Made by a program: the position numbers and the translations under genes
Shown here: piece by piece, positions 6,403 to 12,183 of the stretch
How the letters are laid out: each line of letters opens with the position of its first letter
Numbering within the stretch: position 1 is the stretch's first letter
The notes under the pieces: generated by a model
What the model saw: the letters and a program-made list of their open reading frames with translations, nothing else
The model's database searches: none
Told to the model about the DNA's origin: nothing
Assembly: GCA_028276105.1 (NCBI GenBank)
Contig: JAPYWZ010000005.1
Span: 1 to 12,817 of the forward strand
Length of the DNA stretch: 12,817 nucleotides
Reading direction: 5' to 3'
From: Microgenomates group bacterium
GTDB taxonomy: Bacteria; Patescibacteriota; Microgenomatia; UBA1406; GWC2-37-13

Positions 6403-6786
6403 TTACCAAATATCAAACAAAAGCTCACCGCCAACTTTTAACTTTTTTGCTTCCACATTAGTTAAAATTCCTTTTGAGGTTGAGATAATCGAAAAACCCA
6501 AACCATTTAAAACCGGTTTTAGTTCTCTATACCCTCGATAAATCCTTCTTCCCATTTTTGAGTGAATTTTAACATCAGTCAACGCTTTTTGATTGTTGTT
6601 ATATAAAAGTTCTACCTCAATTTTTTTTCCATCCTCTTTTTCAGAATAATCTTTAATATACTTTAGCTCTTTTAACTTCTTCAAAATCCTTAAATTAAAG
6701 TTTGAGGACAAAACCTCAACCTTTTCTTTTCTTGCCAAATACCCATTTTTAATCCGAATTATAAGATCGATAAAACTGTTTCCCAT
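6403..6786 (-). CDS. rpsH: Small ribosomal subunit protein S8 (uS8)
   Basis: S8 binds helix 21 of 16S rRNA in the central domain; in E. coli it is also the translational repressor of the spc operon. I start it at the ATG at 6786, giving 127 residues that open MGNSFIDLIIRIKNGYLARK, equivalent to the family's D-x-I-x-D-x-L-T-R-I-R-N-G start. An in-frame TTG at 6804 would add six residues and overlap rpsS, and is less likely. The C-terminal RNA-binding signature LGFSIISTSKGILTN (96-110) and VGGELLFDIW (118-127) is intact. The upstream neighbour is rpsS, not rpsN as usual. Whether S8 represses this operon cannot be judged by eye. Confidence 0.97.
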   Translation of the reverse strand: MGNSFIDLIIRIKNGYLARKEKVEVLSSNFNLRILKKLKELKYIKDYSEKEDGKKIEVELLYNNNQKALTDVKIHSKMGRRIYRGYRELKPVLNGLGFSIISTSKGILTNVEAKKLKVGGELLFDIW

Positions 6787-6790
6787 AATT

Positions 6791-7075
6791 TTATGTTGGT
6801 TCAACTATTTTTTTGGTCACCTTACCATGACTTCTAAAGGTTCTGGTTGGGGCAAATTCGCCCAACCGGTGACCAACCATCGCCTCAGTGACAAAAACTT
6901 CAATAAATTTCATTCCATTGTGAACTAAAAACCGATGGCCGACAAATTCTGGGGGGATCTGCGAATCTCTTGCCCATGTTTTAATGGGTGTTTTTTCCCC
7001 AGTTTTTTTCTGTTTTAAAACCTTTTTTAATAGTTTTTCATCAATGTATGGACCTTTTTTACTCGACCTTGCCAT
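6791..7075 (-). CDS. rpsS: Small ribosomal subunit protein S19 (uS19), at an unusual operon position
   Basis: S19 lies in the 30S head beside S13 and S14 and contributes to an inter-subunit bridge. The 94-residue product is unmistakable: [18 protein letters not shown] (1-18), [19 protein letters not shown] (32-50), [19 protein letters not shown] (52-70), [15 protein letters not shown] (71-85). I use the ATG at 7075, which gives the canonical MARSSKKGP start, rather than an in-frame TTG at 7090 that would overlap rpsN. The normal location is between rplB and rplV; here it lies between rpsN and rpsH. There is only one copy in the window, and the rplB-rplV gap is 14 nt. It starts 8 nt after the rpsN stop and ends 4 nt before rpsH, so it is co-transcribed. 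Confidence 0.98.
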   Translation of the reverse strand: MARSSKKGPYIDEKLLKKVLKQKKTGEKTPIKTWARDSQIPPEFVGHRFLVHNGMKFIEVFVTEAMVGHRLGEFAPTRTFRSHGKVTKKIVEPT

Positions 7076-7083
7076 ATTTAAAA

Positions 7084-7269
7084 TTACCAAGAAATTTTTC
7101 TAACACCTGGAATCTCTCCCTTTAACGCTTTTTCGCGAAAACAGATTCGACACATCCCAAAACGACGAAGATATGCCCTTGCTCTTCCACAAAAAGGACA
7201 ACGGTTGCGATACCGAACCTTATATTTTTGTTTTTTTAAAAATTTTACCTCATCGGATTTTTTCGCCAT
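7084..7269 (-). CDS. rpsN: Small ribosomal subunit protein S14 (uS14), zinc-binding type Z
   Basis: S14 binds the 16S rRNA 3' major domain in the 30S head, contacting S3 and S19. At 61 residues this is the short type Z form. Zinc ligands are Cys24 and Cys27 ([17 protein letters not shown]) and Cys40 and Cys43 ([10 protein letters not shown]). The end [11 protein letters not shown] is the standard C-terminus. The MAKKS start is canonical and there is no later in-frame start before the first zinc knuckle, so the 20-nt overlap with the end of rplE appears real; coupled translation with rplE is likely. Downstream is rpsS instead of the usual rpsH. Confidence 0.98.
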   Translation of the reverse strand: MAKKSDEVKFLKKQKYKVRYRNRCPFCGRARAYLRRFGMCRICFREKALKGEIPGVRKISW

Positions 7270-7798
7270 AAAAAGGAATTCCTAAAAACTGAAATAACTT
7301 TTTTGCTTTTTCTTTATCTTTGGCATTGGTAACAATGGTTACTTGTAATCCTCTTATTTTATCAATTTTATCGAAATCAATCTCTGGAAAAATCGTTTGC
7401 TCAGAAAAACCTAAATTTAAATTTCCCCCCGCATCTAAACTTTTTAAATTAATTCCACGAAAATCTTTCAAACGGGGAATGACAATTTTAATCAATTTTT
7501 CCAAAAAATGATACATTCTTTTTCCTCGCAAAGTGACTTTTACTCCAATAGGAATCCCTTTTCTTATCTTAAAAGCCGAGATTGACTTTCTGGCTTTGGT
7601 AATCACTGCTTTTTGTCCGGCAATCAAAGAAATCTGCTCTTGAATTTTTTCCAAAACTCCTTTATTAGTTACTGCTTCTCCCGCACCGACATTTAAAACA
7701 ATCTTTTCCACTTTAGGAACAGCCATTGGATTTTTGATACCAAGTTCTTTCATTAGTTTCGATTTAACCTCATTTTGATAAAAAGTTTTAAAATCCAT
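7250..7798 (-). CDS. rplE: Large ribosomal subunit protein L5 (uL5)
   Basis: L5 binds 5S rRNA in the central protuberance and touches P-site tRNA. The 182-residue protein opens with the usual basic helix ([20 protein letters not shown]), then [17 protein letters not shown] (28-44), [20 protein letters not shown] (66-85), and [17 protein letters not shown] (87-103). It also has DFRGIN (112-117), [19 protein letters not shown] (128-146) and [11 protein letters not shown] (150-160). It stops with TGA inside the first codons of rpsN. The start is ATG, 18 nt after rplX, in an AT-rich leader. Order rplX-rplE-rpsN is canonical for spc. Confidence 0.98.
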   Translation of the reverse strand: MDFKTFYQNEVKSKLMKELGIKNPMAVPKVEKIVLNVGAGEAVTNKGVLEKIQEQISLIAGQKAVITKARKSISAFKIRKGIPIGVKVTLRGKRMYHFLEKLIKIVIPRLKDFRGINLKSLDAGGNLNLGFSEQTIFPEIDFDKIDKIRGLQVTIVTNAKDKEKAKKLFQFLGIPFYGEKIR

Positions 7799-7816
7799 AT
7801 CAAGTTTAAAATAAAT

Positions 7817-8122
7817 TTATATTTTACTCTTACATTTTTTACATACCCGAAACTTTTTCTTTCCTTCTTTTAAAAATCCCACCCTGCTTGGTTTTTTACA
7901 TTTGGGACAAATAAGCATCACTTTTGAGACAGCTAAAGGTCTTGGCACTTCAATTATCCCCCCTTGCGGCATTTTTTCATTTTTTTTAATGTGTTTTTTA
8001 TATAAATTAATCCCAAGAATCAAAACCTTATTGGCTTTTTGATACACTTTTTCCACCACCCCTTCTTTTCCTTTATCTTTACCGTAAATTACTTTGACTT
8101 TATCCCCTTTTTTAATTTTCAT
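7817..8122 (-). CDS. rplX: Large ribosomal subunit protein L24 (uL24) with zinc ribbon
   Basis: L24 is one of two assembly initiators of the 50S subunit, binding the 5' end of 23S rRNA. The 101-residue protein begins with the KOW motif MKIKKGDKVKVIYGKDKGKE (1-20) followed by GVVEKVY, then VLILGINLYKKHIKK (33-47) and PQGGIIEVPRPLAVSKVML (52-70). The C-terminal part carries two Cys pairs, Cys72/Cys75 and Cys94/Cys97, forming the zinc-ribbon-like end seen in many bacterial L24 proteins. The ATG start is 17 nt after rplN. Canonical position between rplN and rplE. Confidence 0.98.
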   Translation of the reverse strand: MKIKKGDKVKVIYGKDKGKEGVVEKVYQKANKVLILGINLYKKHIKKNEKMPQGGIIEVPRPLAVSKVMLICPKCKKPSRVGFLKEGKKKFRVCKKCKSKI

Positions 8123-8139
8123 AAAAAATTTTTTTAAAA

Positions 8140-8514
8140 CTAATAAATTTCTTCAGCTAAACTGGCAATTTTTGAAAAACCTGCATCTTTTACCTCTTTG
8201 GCAATTGGGCCAAAAACTCTTGTTCCTTTGGGGTCTTTCACTCCTTTTCCTGCTAAAATCACACAGGCATTATCATCGAAGCGAATGTAACTGCCATCTG
8301 GACGTCTTTTTTCTTTTTTTGTCCGAACAACCACCGCCGGCAAAACATCACCCTTTTTTACTAAGGAATAGGGCAAAGCTTCTTTAACCACCACCGTAAT
8401 CACATCACCAACATAAGCCACTTTTCGATTCCCCTTTTTTGGCAAACCAATCATCATTACTTTTTTAGCACCGGTGTTATCAGCAACGGTTAAAATTGTT
8501 CGTGGTTGAATCAT
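8140..8514 (-). CDS. rplN: Large ribosomal subunit protein L14 (uL14)
   Basis: L14 lies on the 50S interface, contacts 16S helix 14 in an inter-subunit bridge and is the docking site for silencing factor RsfS. The 124-residue product is full length and well conserved: [20 protein letters not shown] (1-20), [15 protein letters not shown] (34-48), [20 protein letters not shown] (62-81), [20 protein letters not shown] (82-101), then [20 protein letters not shown]. It starts with ATG 5 nt after the rpsQ stop. This is the first gene of the classical spc operon, yet no space for a promoter precedes it, so spc is fused to S10 transcriptionally here. Confidence 0.99.
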   Translation of the reverse strand: MIQPRTILTVADNTGAKKVMMIGLPKKGNRKVAYVGDVITVVVKEALPYSLVKKGDVLPAVVVRTKKEKRRPDGSYIRFDDNACVILAGKGVKDPKGTRVFGPIAKEVKDAGFSKIASLAEEIY

Positions 8515-8519
8515 AATTT

Positions 8520-8756
8520 TTATTTGGATAACTTTTCTATCACTTTAAAATGTTTATCTTTAGAAATTGGTCGCGTCTCTATAATTTTTACAACATCACC
8601 CTCTTTTAAATCAAAATCTTCGTTATGGGCTTTATACTTTTTATGGTAAGTTACCACTTTCTCATATAATGGATGACGAAACTTTCTTTCAACCTTAACC
8701 ACAACCGTTTTTTGCATTTTAGTTGAAACAACCGTTCCGGTTAAAATTTTGGGCAT
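8520..8756 (-). CDS. rpsQ: Small ribosomal subunit protein S17 (uS17)
   Basis: S17 is an OB-fold protein that binds 16S helix 11 early in 30S assembly. The 78-residue product shows the family pattern: [20 protein letters not shown] (5-24), [20 protein letters not shown] (26-45), [20 protein letters not shown] (50-69), ending FKVIEKLSK. Lys-14 onward (K-M-x-K-T-x-V-V) is the RNA-binding signature. It starts with ATG 7 nt after rpmC, and order rpmC-rpsQ-rplN is canonical. The sequence before the start (TTTTCTT) is pyrimidine-rich, the opposite of a Shine-Dalgarno motif. Confidence 0.98.
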   Translation of the reverse strand: MPKILTGTVVSTKMQKTVVVKVERKFRHPLYEKVVTYHKKYKAHNEDFDLKEGDVVKIIETRPISKDKHFKVIEKLSK

Positions 8757-8763
8757 AAGAAAA

Positions 8764-8979
8764 CTACTTAACTTTTAACTTTTCTTCTTCTTTTTTCTCC
8801 GTTAAAACGGTTAATAACCTGGCCAATTTTTTTTGTTTTTTTCTTAAAAGATTAGTGTCTTTTGGCGGATTAACTTTTGTCTCAATTTTTAGCTTGGCAA
8901 TCTCTTGCCTTAAATTACTAATCTCCTTCTCAAGCTCTTTAATGGTTTTTTGTTTTAATTCTTTAATCTCTTTTTTCAT
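8764..8979 (-). CDS. rpmC: Large ribosomal subunit protein L29 (uL29)
   Basis: L29 is a small helical-hairpin protein beside the peptide exit tunnel, next to L23, and part of the docking area for trigger factor and SRP. The 71-residue product is almost wholly helical and charged: [20 protein letters not shown] (6-25), [11 protein letters not shown] (26-36), then a [20 protein letters not shown] second helix. The central L-R-x-E-x-x-x-L-K and the A-R-L-L-T-V-L segment (normally I-A-R-I-x-T-V-L) mark the family. The ATG start overlaps the rplP stop by 4 nt (ATGA). The K/E-rich tail after residue 62 is variable. Confidence 0.96.
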   Translation of the reverse strand: MKKEIKELKQKTIKELEKEISNLRQEIAKLKIETKVNPPKDTNLLRKKQKKLARLLTVLTEKKEEEKLKVK

Positions 8980-9386
8980 TCTTCTTTTTTTACTATTTTA
9001 GCTTTAACTGATAACTTAGCAATCACATTTTTTAAAGCTTTTTCTGCTTCTTCTTCTTTTAAGCCATCAACCTCAAACAAAACTCTTCCTGGAGCAACGG
9101 GGGCGACATAATAAGCAACATCTCCTTTTCCTGCACCCATCGTCACTTCTGGTGGTTTTTTGGTATAGGGTTTATCAGGAAAAATTCTAATCCAAAACTT
9201 ACCATTTTTTCGTGTTGCCCTTGCTAAAATTACTCTTGCTGCTTCGATTTCTTTGTCTTTGATCCACCCTGCCTCAAGTGCTTTTATTCCAATTGTTCCA
9301 AAATTCAACTCATTGCCTTTTGTGGCAATTTTCCGAAAAACACCACGAAACTGTTTGCGATATTTTTGTCTTTTTGGAATTAACAT
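8976..9386 (-). CDS. rplP: Large ribosomal subunit protein L16 (uL16)
   Basis: L16 organises the A-site region of the 50S subunit between the peptidyl-transferase centre and 5S rRNA. I choose the ATG at 9386, giving the canonical start MLIPKRQKYRKQFRG and 136 residues, over an in-frame TTG at 9407 that would overlap rpsC. Other signatures: FGTIGIKALEAGWI, IEAARVILARATRKNGKFWI, RIFPDKPYTKKPPEVTMGAG and KGDVAYYVAPVAPGRVLFEV. The usual P-E-x-W-V-A-x-V-x-P-G segment reads V-A-Y-Y-V-A-P-V-A-P-G here. It starts 5 nt after rpsC and ends in TGA in an ATGA overlap with rpmC. Confidence 0.98.
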   Translation of the reverse strand: MLIPKRQKYRKQFRGVFRKIATKGNELNFGTIGIKALEAGWIKDKEIEAARVILARATRKNGKFWIRIFPDKPYTKKPPEVTMGAGKGDVAYYVAPVAPGRVLFEVDGLKEEEAEKALKNVIAKLSVKAKIVKKEE

Positions 9387-9391
9387 AAAAA

Positions 9392-10030
9392 TTATTTGGC
9401 TATCCAAACTTTTACCCCAACATATCCCGACCTGGTTAATGCCGGATAGGCAGCGTAATCGATTTCTTCGCGAATGGTGGAGGTTGGGACTGTTCCCTCA
9501 AAGTATTTTTCTCGTCTTGAGATTTCAGCACCCCCAATCCTTCCTCCAAGCTGAATTTTAACACCCTTGGCGCCTGCTTCCATCACCCGATCCATTGCTT
9601 GATGAACCACCATTCGATGAGGAAAGTTTTTAACCAATTTTTCAGCAATTGATTGGGCCACATAATAAGCATTAAGATAAGGTCGCTTAACCGGCTCAAT
9701 TTTAATTTCCACTTTTATTTCTTTTTTATTTTTGGTATTGGGTAAAAATTGTAAAATAAAATTCTTCACCTCCTCCAATCCCTTACCCCCTCGACCAATA
9801 ATCACTCCTGGTTTTACTGAAAAAATAATTACCGTTATTTTCTTTATTGCTCTTTCAATATCAACTTGGGTCACTGCCGCATGGGCTAACTTTTTCATTA
9901 GCCCTTCTCTAATTTTGGCATCAGAAAGAAGGGCCTCGCGATAATTCTTTTTTGACGAAAAAAACCAGCGGGAACTCCAGTTAAAAACAATCCCCAGTCG
10001 AAATCCTTTTGGATGAACTTTCTGACCCAT
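9392..10030 (-). CDS. rpsC: Small ribosomal subunit protein S3 (uS3)
   Basis: S3 forms the mRNA entry tunnel in the 30S head with S4 and S5 and has helicase-related contacts with mRNA. The 212-residue product opens MGQKVHPKGFRLGI and W-S-S-R-W, then carries the KH-domain signature KPGVIIGRGGKGLEEVKNFI (73-92). The C-terminal domain shows NAYYVAQSIAEKL, HRMVVHQAMDRVMEAGAKGV, KIQLGGRIGGAEISRREKY and IDYAAYPALTRSGYVGVKVW. It ends directly after GVKVWIAK, without the basic tail of E. coli S3 (233 residues). It starts with ATG 3 nt after rplV. Confidence 0.98.
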   Translation of the reverse strand: MGQKVHPKGFRLGIVFNWSSRWFFSSKKNYREALLSDAKIREGLMKKLAHAAVTQVDIERAIKKITVIIFSVKPGVIIGRGGKGLEEVKNFILQFLPNTKNKKEIKVEIKIEPVKRPYLNAYYVAQSIAEKLVKNFPHRMVVHQAMDRVMEAGAKGVKIQLGGRIGGAEISRREKYFEGTVPTSTIREEIDYAAYPALTRSGYVGVKVWIAK

Positions 10031-10033
10031 AAC

Positions 10034-10408
10034 TTAACTTTTTTTCTTAATTTTTAATTGCTTTTTTTCATTTTTTTCTTCATCGGTTAAAACAATGGTT
10101 AAATGAGAAAAACGGCGAACAATGGGTTTTACTGTTCCTCTTCCTCCCGGTCGAAAACGTTTTAATTTTCTTCCCTCATCAACCGCCAAGGTTTTAAATT
10201 TTAACTTATTTTCTTCTATTTTTAAACTTGATTTTACGGCGTCAATGGCTGATTTAATTGCCTTTCTTAATATTTTGGCCCCTTTTTTTGGCATATAAAA
10301 AAGATAATCTAAAGCCCCAACCGGCGAAATTTTTCTTAAAGGTGGCAGCAAAAATCTTAGTTTTTTTGGTGAAATAGGCAAATTTTTAAAAACAAATTTT
10401 TTTTCCAT
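10034..10408 (-). CDS. rplV: Large ribosomal subunit protein L22 (uL22)
   Basis: L22 lines the peptide exit tunnel with its long beta-hairpin and contacts all 23S domains. The 124-residue product has the helical N-terminal part (NLPISPKKLRFLLPPLRKI, then ALDYLFYMPKKGAKILRKAI) and the hairpin region VDEGRKLKRFRPGGRGTVKP followed by RRFSHLTIVL. The hairpin tip usually reads R-P-R-A-x-G-R-A but is R-P-G-G-R-G-T-V here. A lysine-rich tail (EKNEKKQLKIKKKS) closes the protein. It starts with ATG 14 nt after rplB; in most bacteria rpsS would lie in this gap, but here the genes are direct neighbours. Confidence 0.97.
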   Translation of the reverse strand: MEKKFVFKNLPISPKKLRFLLPPLRKISPVGALDYLFYMPKKGAKILRKAIKSAIDAVKSSLKIEENKLKFKTLAVDEGRKLKRFRPGGRGTVKPIVRRFSHLTIVLTDEEKNEKKQLKIKKKS

Positions 10409-10422
10409 AAGATTTTTTATTT

Positions 10423-11196
10423 TTACTTTCTTCTTTTAACAATTAACTTATCACTCCATTTATTTTTCTTTCTTGTTTTTTTGCCGCGCGCGGGTTTGCC
10501 CCAAGGTGTTTTTGGATGCATCCCCTCGCCCGTTCTTCCTTCTCCTCCTCCATGGGGATGACTTCTTGGATTTTGGGCCGTTCCGCGAACGGTTGGTCGA
10601 ATCCCCATCAGTCTTTTTCTCCCCGCCTTACCAATTATCTTATCTTTATGCTCTTCATTCCCAAGTTGACCAATGGTTGCCCAACAATCACCCAAAAATT
10701 TTCTTACTTCACCCGATGGAAGTTTTAAATGAACATATTTATCTTCTTTGGCCACCACCATCGCCGCCGTTCCTGCTCCACGAACAATTTGACCCCCACT
10801 TTGCGGATAAAGCTCAATGTTATGAACCAAAATACCAATGGGAATGTTTTTTAATGGCAAAGCATTTCCTGGCGCAATCTCTGCTTTTTCTGAGGCAATA
10901 ATCTCATCCCCAACCTTTAAATCTTTTGGCCAAAGAATATACCTTTTTTCCTTATCTTCATACTCAACCAAAGCAATAAAAGCATTGCGGTTTGGATCCT
11001 TTTCGATCCGCAAAACTTTTGCTTTGATATCTTTTTTATCTCTTTTAAAATCTATTATCCGATAGTATCTCTTTTGTCGACCTCCTTGATGACGAACCGA
11101 GATCTTCCCACTATTGTCACGGCCGGAATGTTTTTTTAAGATGGTAATCAAACTTTTTTCTGGCTTTGCTTTTTTATCAACAACGGTTTCTTTCAT
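10423..11196 (-). CDS. rplB: Large ribosomal subunit protein L2 (uL2), shortened N-terminus
   Basis: L2 is a large core protein of the 50S subunit, needed for subunit joining and peptidyl-transferase activity. The 257-residue product contains [20 protein letters not shown] (25-44), RIIDFKRDK (46-54), [20 protein letters not shown] (64-83), RNA-binding [12 protein letters not shown] (110-121), [12 protein letters not shown], and the functional loop [20 protein letters not shown] (200-219) followed by [20 protein letters not shown]. Compared with E. coli (273) it lacks about 17 N-terminal residues, including the K-P-x-S-P-G-R-R arm; the protein begins [16 protein letters not shown]. Only 12 nt separate the start from rplW, so no longer start was missed. 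Confidence 0.98.
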   Translation of the reverse strand: MKETVVDKKAKPEKSLITILKKHSGRDNSGKISVRHQGGRQKRYYRIIDFKRDKKDIKAKVLRIEKDPNRNAFIALVEYEDKEKRYILWPKDLKVGDEIIASEKAEIAPGNALPLKNIPIGILVHNIELYPQSGGQIVRGAGTAAMVVAKEDKYVHLKLPSGEVRKFLGDCWATIGQLGNEEHKDKIIGKAGRKRLMGIRPTVRGTAQNPRSHPHGGGEGRTGEGMHPKTPWGKPARGKKTRKKNKWSDKLIVKRRK

Positions 11197-11208
11197 AAAT
11201 TTTTATTT

Positions 11209-11496
11209 TTAAGCTTTAGGAAAAATTTCTAAACTTCCCTCTTTTAACTTAACATAAGCGACTTTGGTATCGGGTAACTTTTTTTCACGTAAAAATCTCC
11301 CTACTTTCTTCTTTTTTCCTTTTCGATTAACCAGGCGAACCTCGGCTACTTTCACTTTATATAAAGACTCTAGAACCGTCTTTATTTGGGGCTTACTTGC
11401 CTTTTTATTAACTAAAAAAGTATAAATATTTTCTTTTACCAAATTAGTCGTCTTTTCCGTAATCAAAGGACCAACAATCACCTCATTGATTTCCAT
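11209..11496 (-). CDS. rplW: Large ribosomal subunit protein L23 (uL23)
   Basis: L23 is at the rim of the peptide exit tunnel and is the main docking site for trigger factor and SRP. The 95-residue product matches the family: VIVGPLITEKTTNLVKEN (6-23), YTFLVNKKASKPQIKTVLES (25-44), LYKVKVAEVRLVNRKGKKKK (45-64), then a conserved final strand DTKVAYVKLKEGSLEIF. The usual I-x-x-P-x-x-T-E-K and A-N-K-x-x-I-K motifs are present, the latter as A-S-K-P-Q-I-K. The ATG start lies inside the last codons of rplD (14-nt overlap), implying coupled translation. Confidence 0.97.
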   Translation of the reverse strand: MEINEVIVGPLITEKTTNLVKENIYTFLVNKKASKPQIKTVLESLYKVKVAEVRLVNRKGKKKKVGRFLREKKLPDTKVAYVKLKEGSLEIFPKA

Positions 11497-12172
11497 ATTT
11501 TTTGGTCAAACTTTTAAGGGCTTCTTCTAAAAAAATTAGTTTTTTAGTATTTAAAATCTGATAAGCATTTAAACTTTCCAAAGAGATAAACTTCAAATTA
11601 GAAATATTTCTTCCCGCCAACACTAAATTATTCTTTTCCATTTTTGGTAAAACAATCAGTTTTTTTTCTGAGGCTAGATTATTTTTAACAAAAAAATCAA
11701 AAAGCTCATTTGTTTTTGGTTTAATCGTCAAAAAACTATCATCAAAAACCAAAACTCCTTTATTCTTAAACTGATAAGTTAAAGCTCCCAAAAATGCTTG
11801 TCTTTTTTGCTTTTTGTTTATTTTTAGAGAATAATTCCGTGGTTTTGGGCCAAAGACAACACCTCCACCAACAAAAATTGGCGCCTTAATATCTCCGTGT
11901 CTTGCCCGACCGGTTCCTTTTTGGCGATAAATCTTTCTTGTTGAGCCAGAAACCTCACCCCGTGTTTTGGTTGAGGCAGTTCCTTGACGCTTATTGGCAA
12001 AATATACGCGGATATATAAGGCCAAAGTTTTGGGATTAACCGCCACATCAAAAAGATTTTTTTCCAAAACCACTTCTTCTTTTTTGCCATCAGGATAAAA
12101 TTTGATCGTTGTAAGCTTATTTTTTTCTTTTTTTTCTTCCTTATTTTTTTCAACGGTTTTTTTTCTTGGCAT
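11483..12172 (-). CDS. rplD: Large ribosomal subunit protein L4 (uL4) with charged N-terminal extension
   Basis: L4 is a 50S assembly protein whose long loop reaches the exit-tunnel constriction; in E. coli it also regulates the S10 operon. The 229-residue product (E. coli 201) has a Lys/Glu-rich extension [20 protein letters not shown] ahead of the family fold, which begins near TTIKFYPDG. The tunnel loop is clear: [20 protein letters not shown] (79-98), [20 protein letters not shown] (99-118), and [16 protein letters not shown]. The C-terminal half is less conserved, with [20 protein letters not shown] (182-201) equivalent to the usual L-A-x-R-N-x-x-x-V. It ends in TGA within rplW and starts with ATG 11 nt after rplC. 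Confidence 0.97.
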   Translation of the reverse strand: MPRKKTVEKNKEEKKEKNKLTTIKFYPDGKKEEVVLEKNLFDVAVNPKTLALYIRVYFANKRQGTASTKTRGEVSGSTRKIYRQKGTGRARHGDIKAPIFVGGGVVFGPKPRNYSLKINKKQKRQAFLGALTYQFKNKGVLVFDDSFLTIKPKTNELFDFFVKNNLASEKKLIVLPKMEKNNLVLAGRNISNLKFISLESLNAYQILNTKKLIFLEEALKSLTKKYGNQ

Positions 12173-12183
12173 TTTTTAAGAAA

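Noticed and set aside
7076..7090. Longer S19 start at TTG 7090
   Set aside because: The extra residues V-I-L-N are not part of S19, overlap rpsN, and the ATG at 7075 gives the exact canonical start.
9387..9407. Longer L16 start at TTG 9407
   Set aside because: It overlaps the rpsC end and adds seven non-family residues before the canonical MLIPKRQKYRK.
10473..10901. 142-codon open frame on the plus strand
   Set aside because: It is the antisense shadow of the conserved 3' half of rplB, with no recognisable domain.
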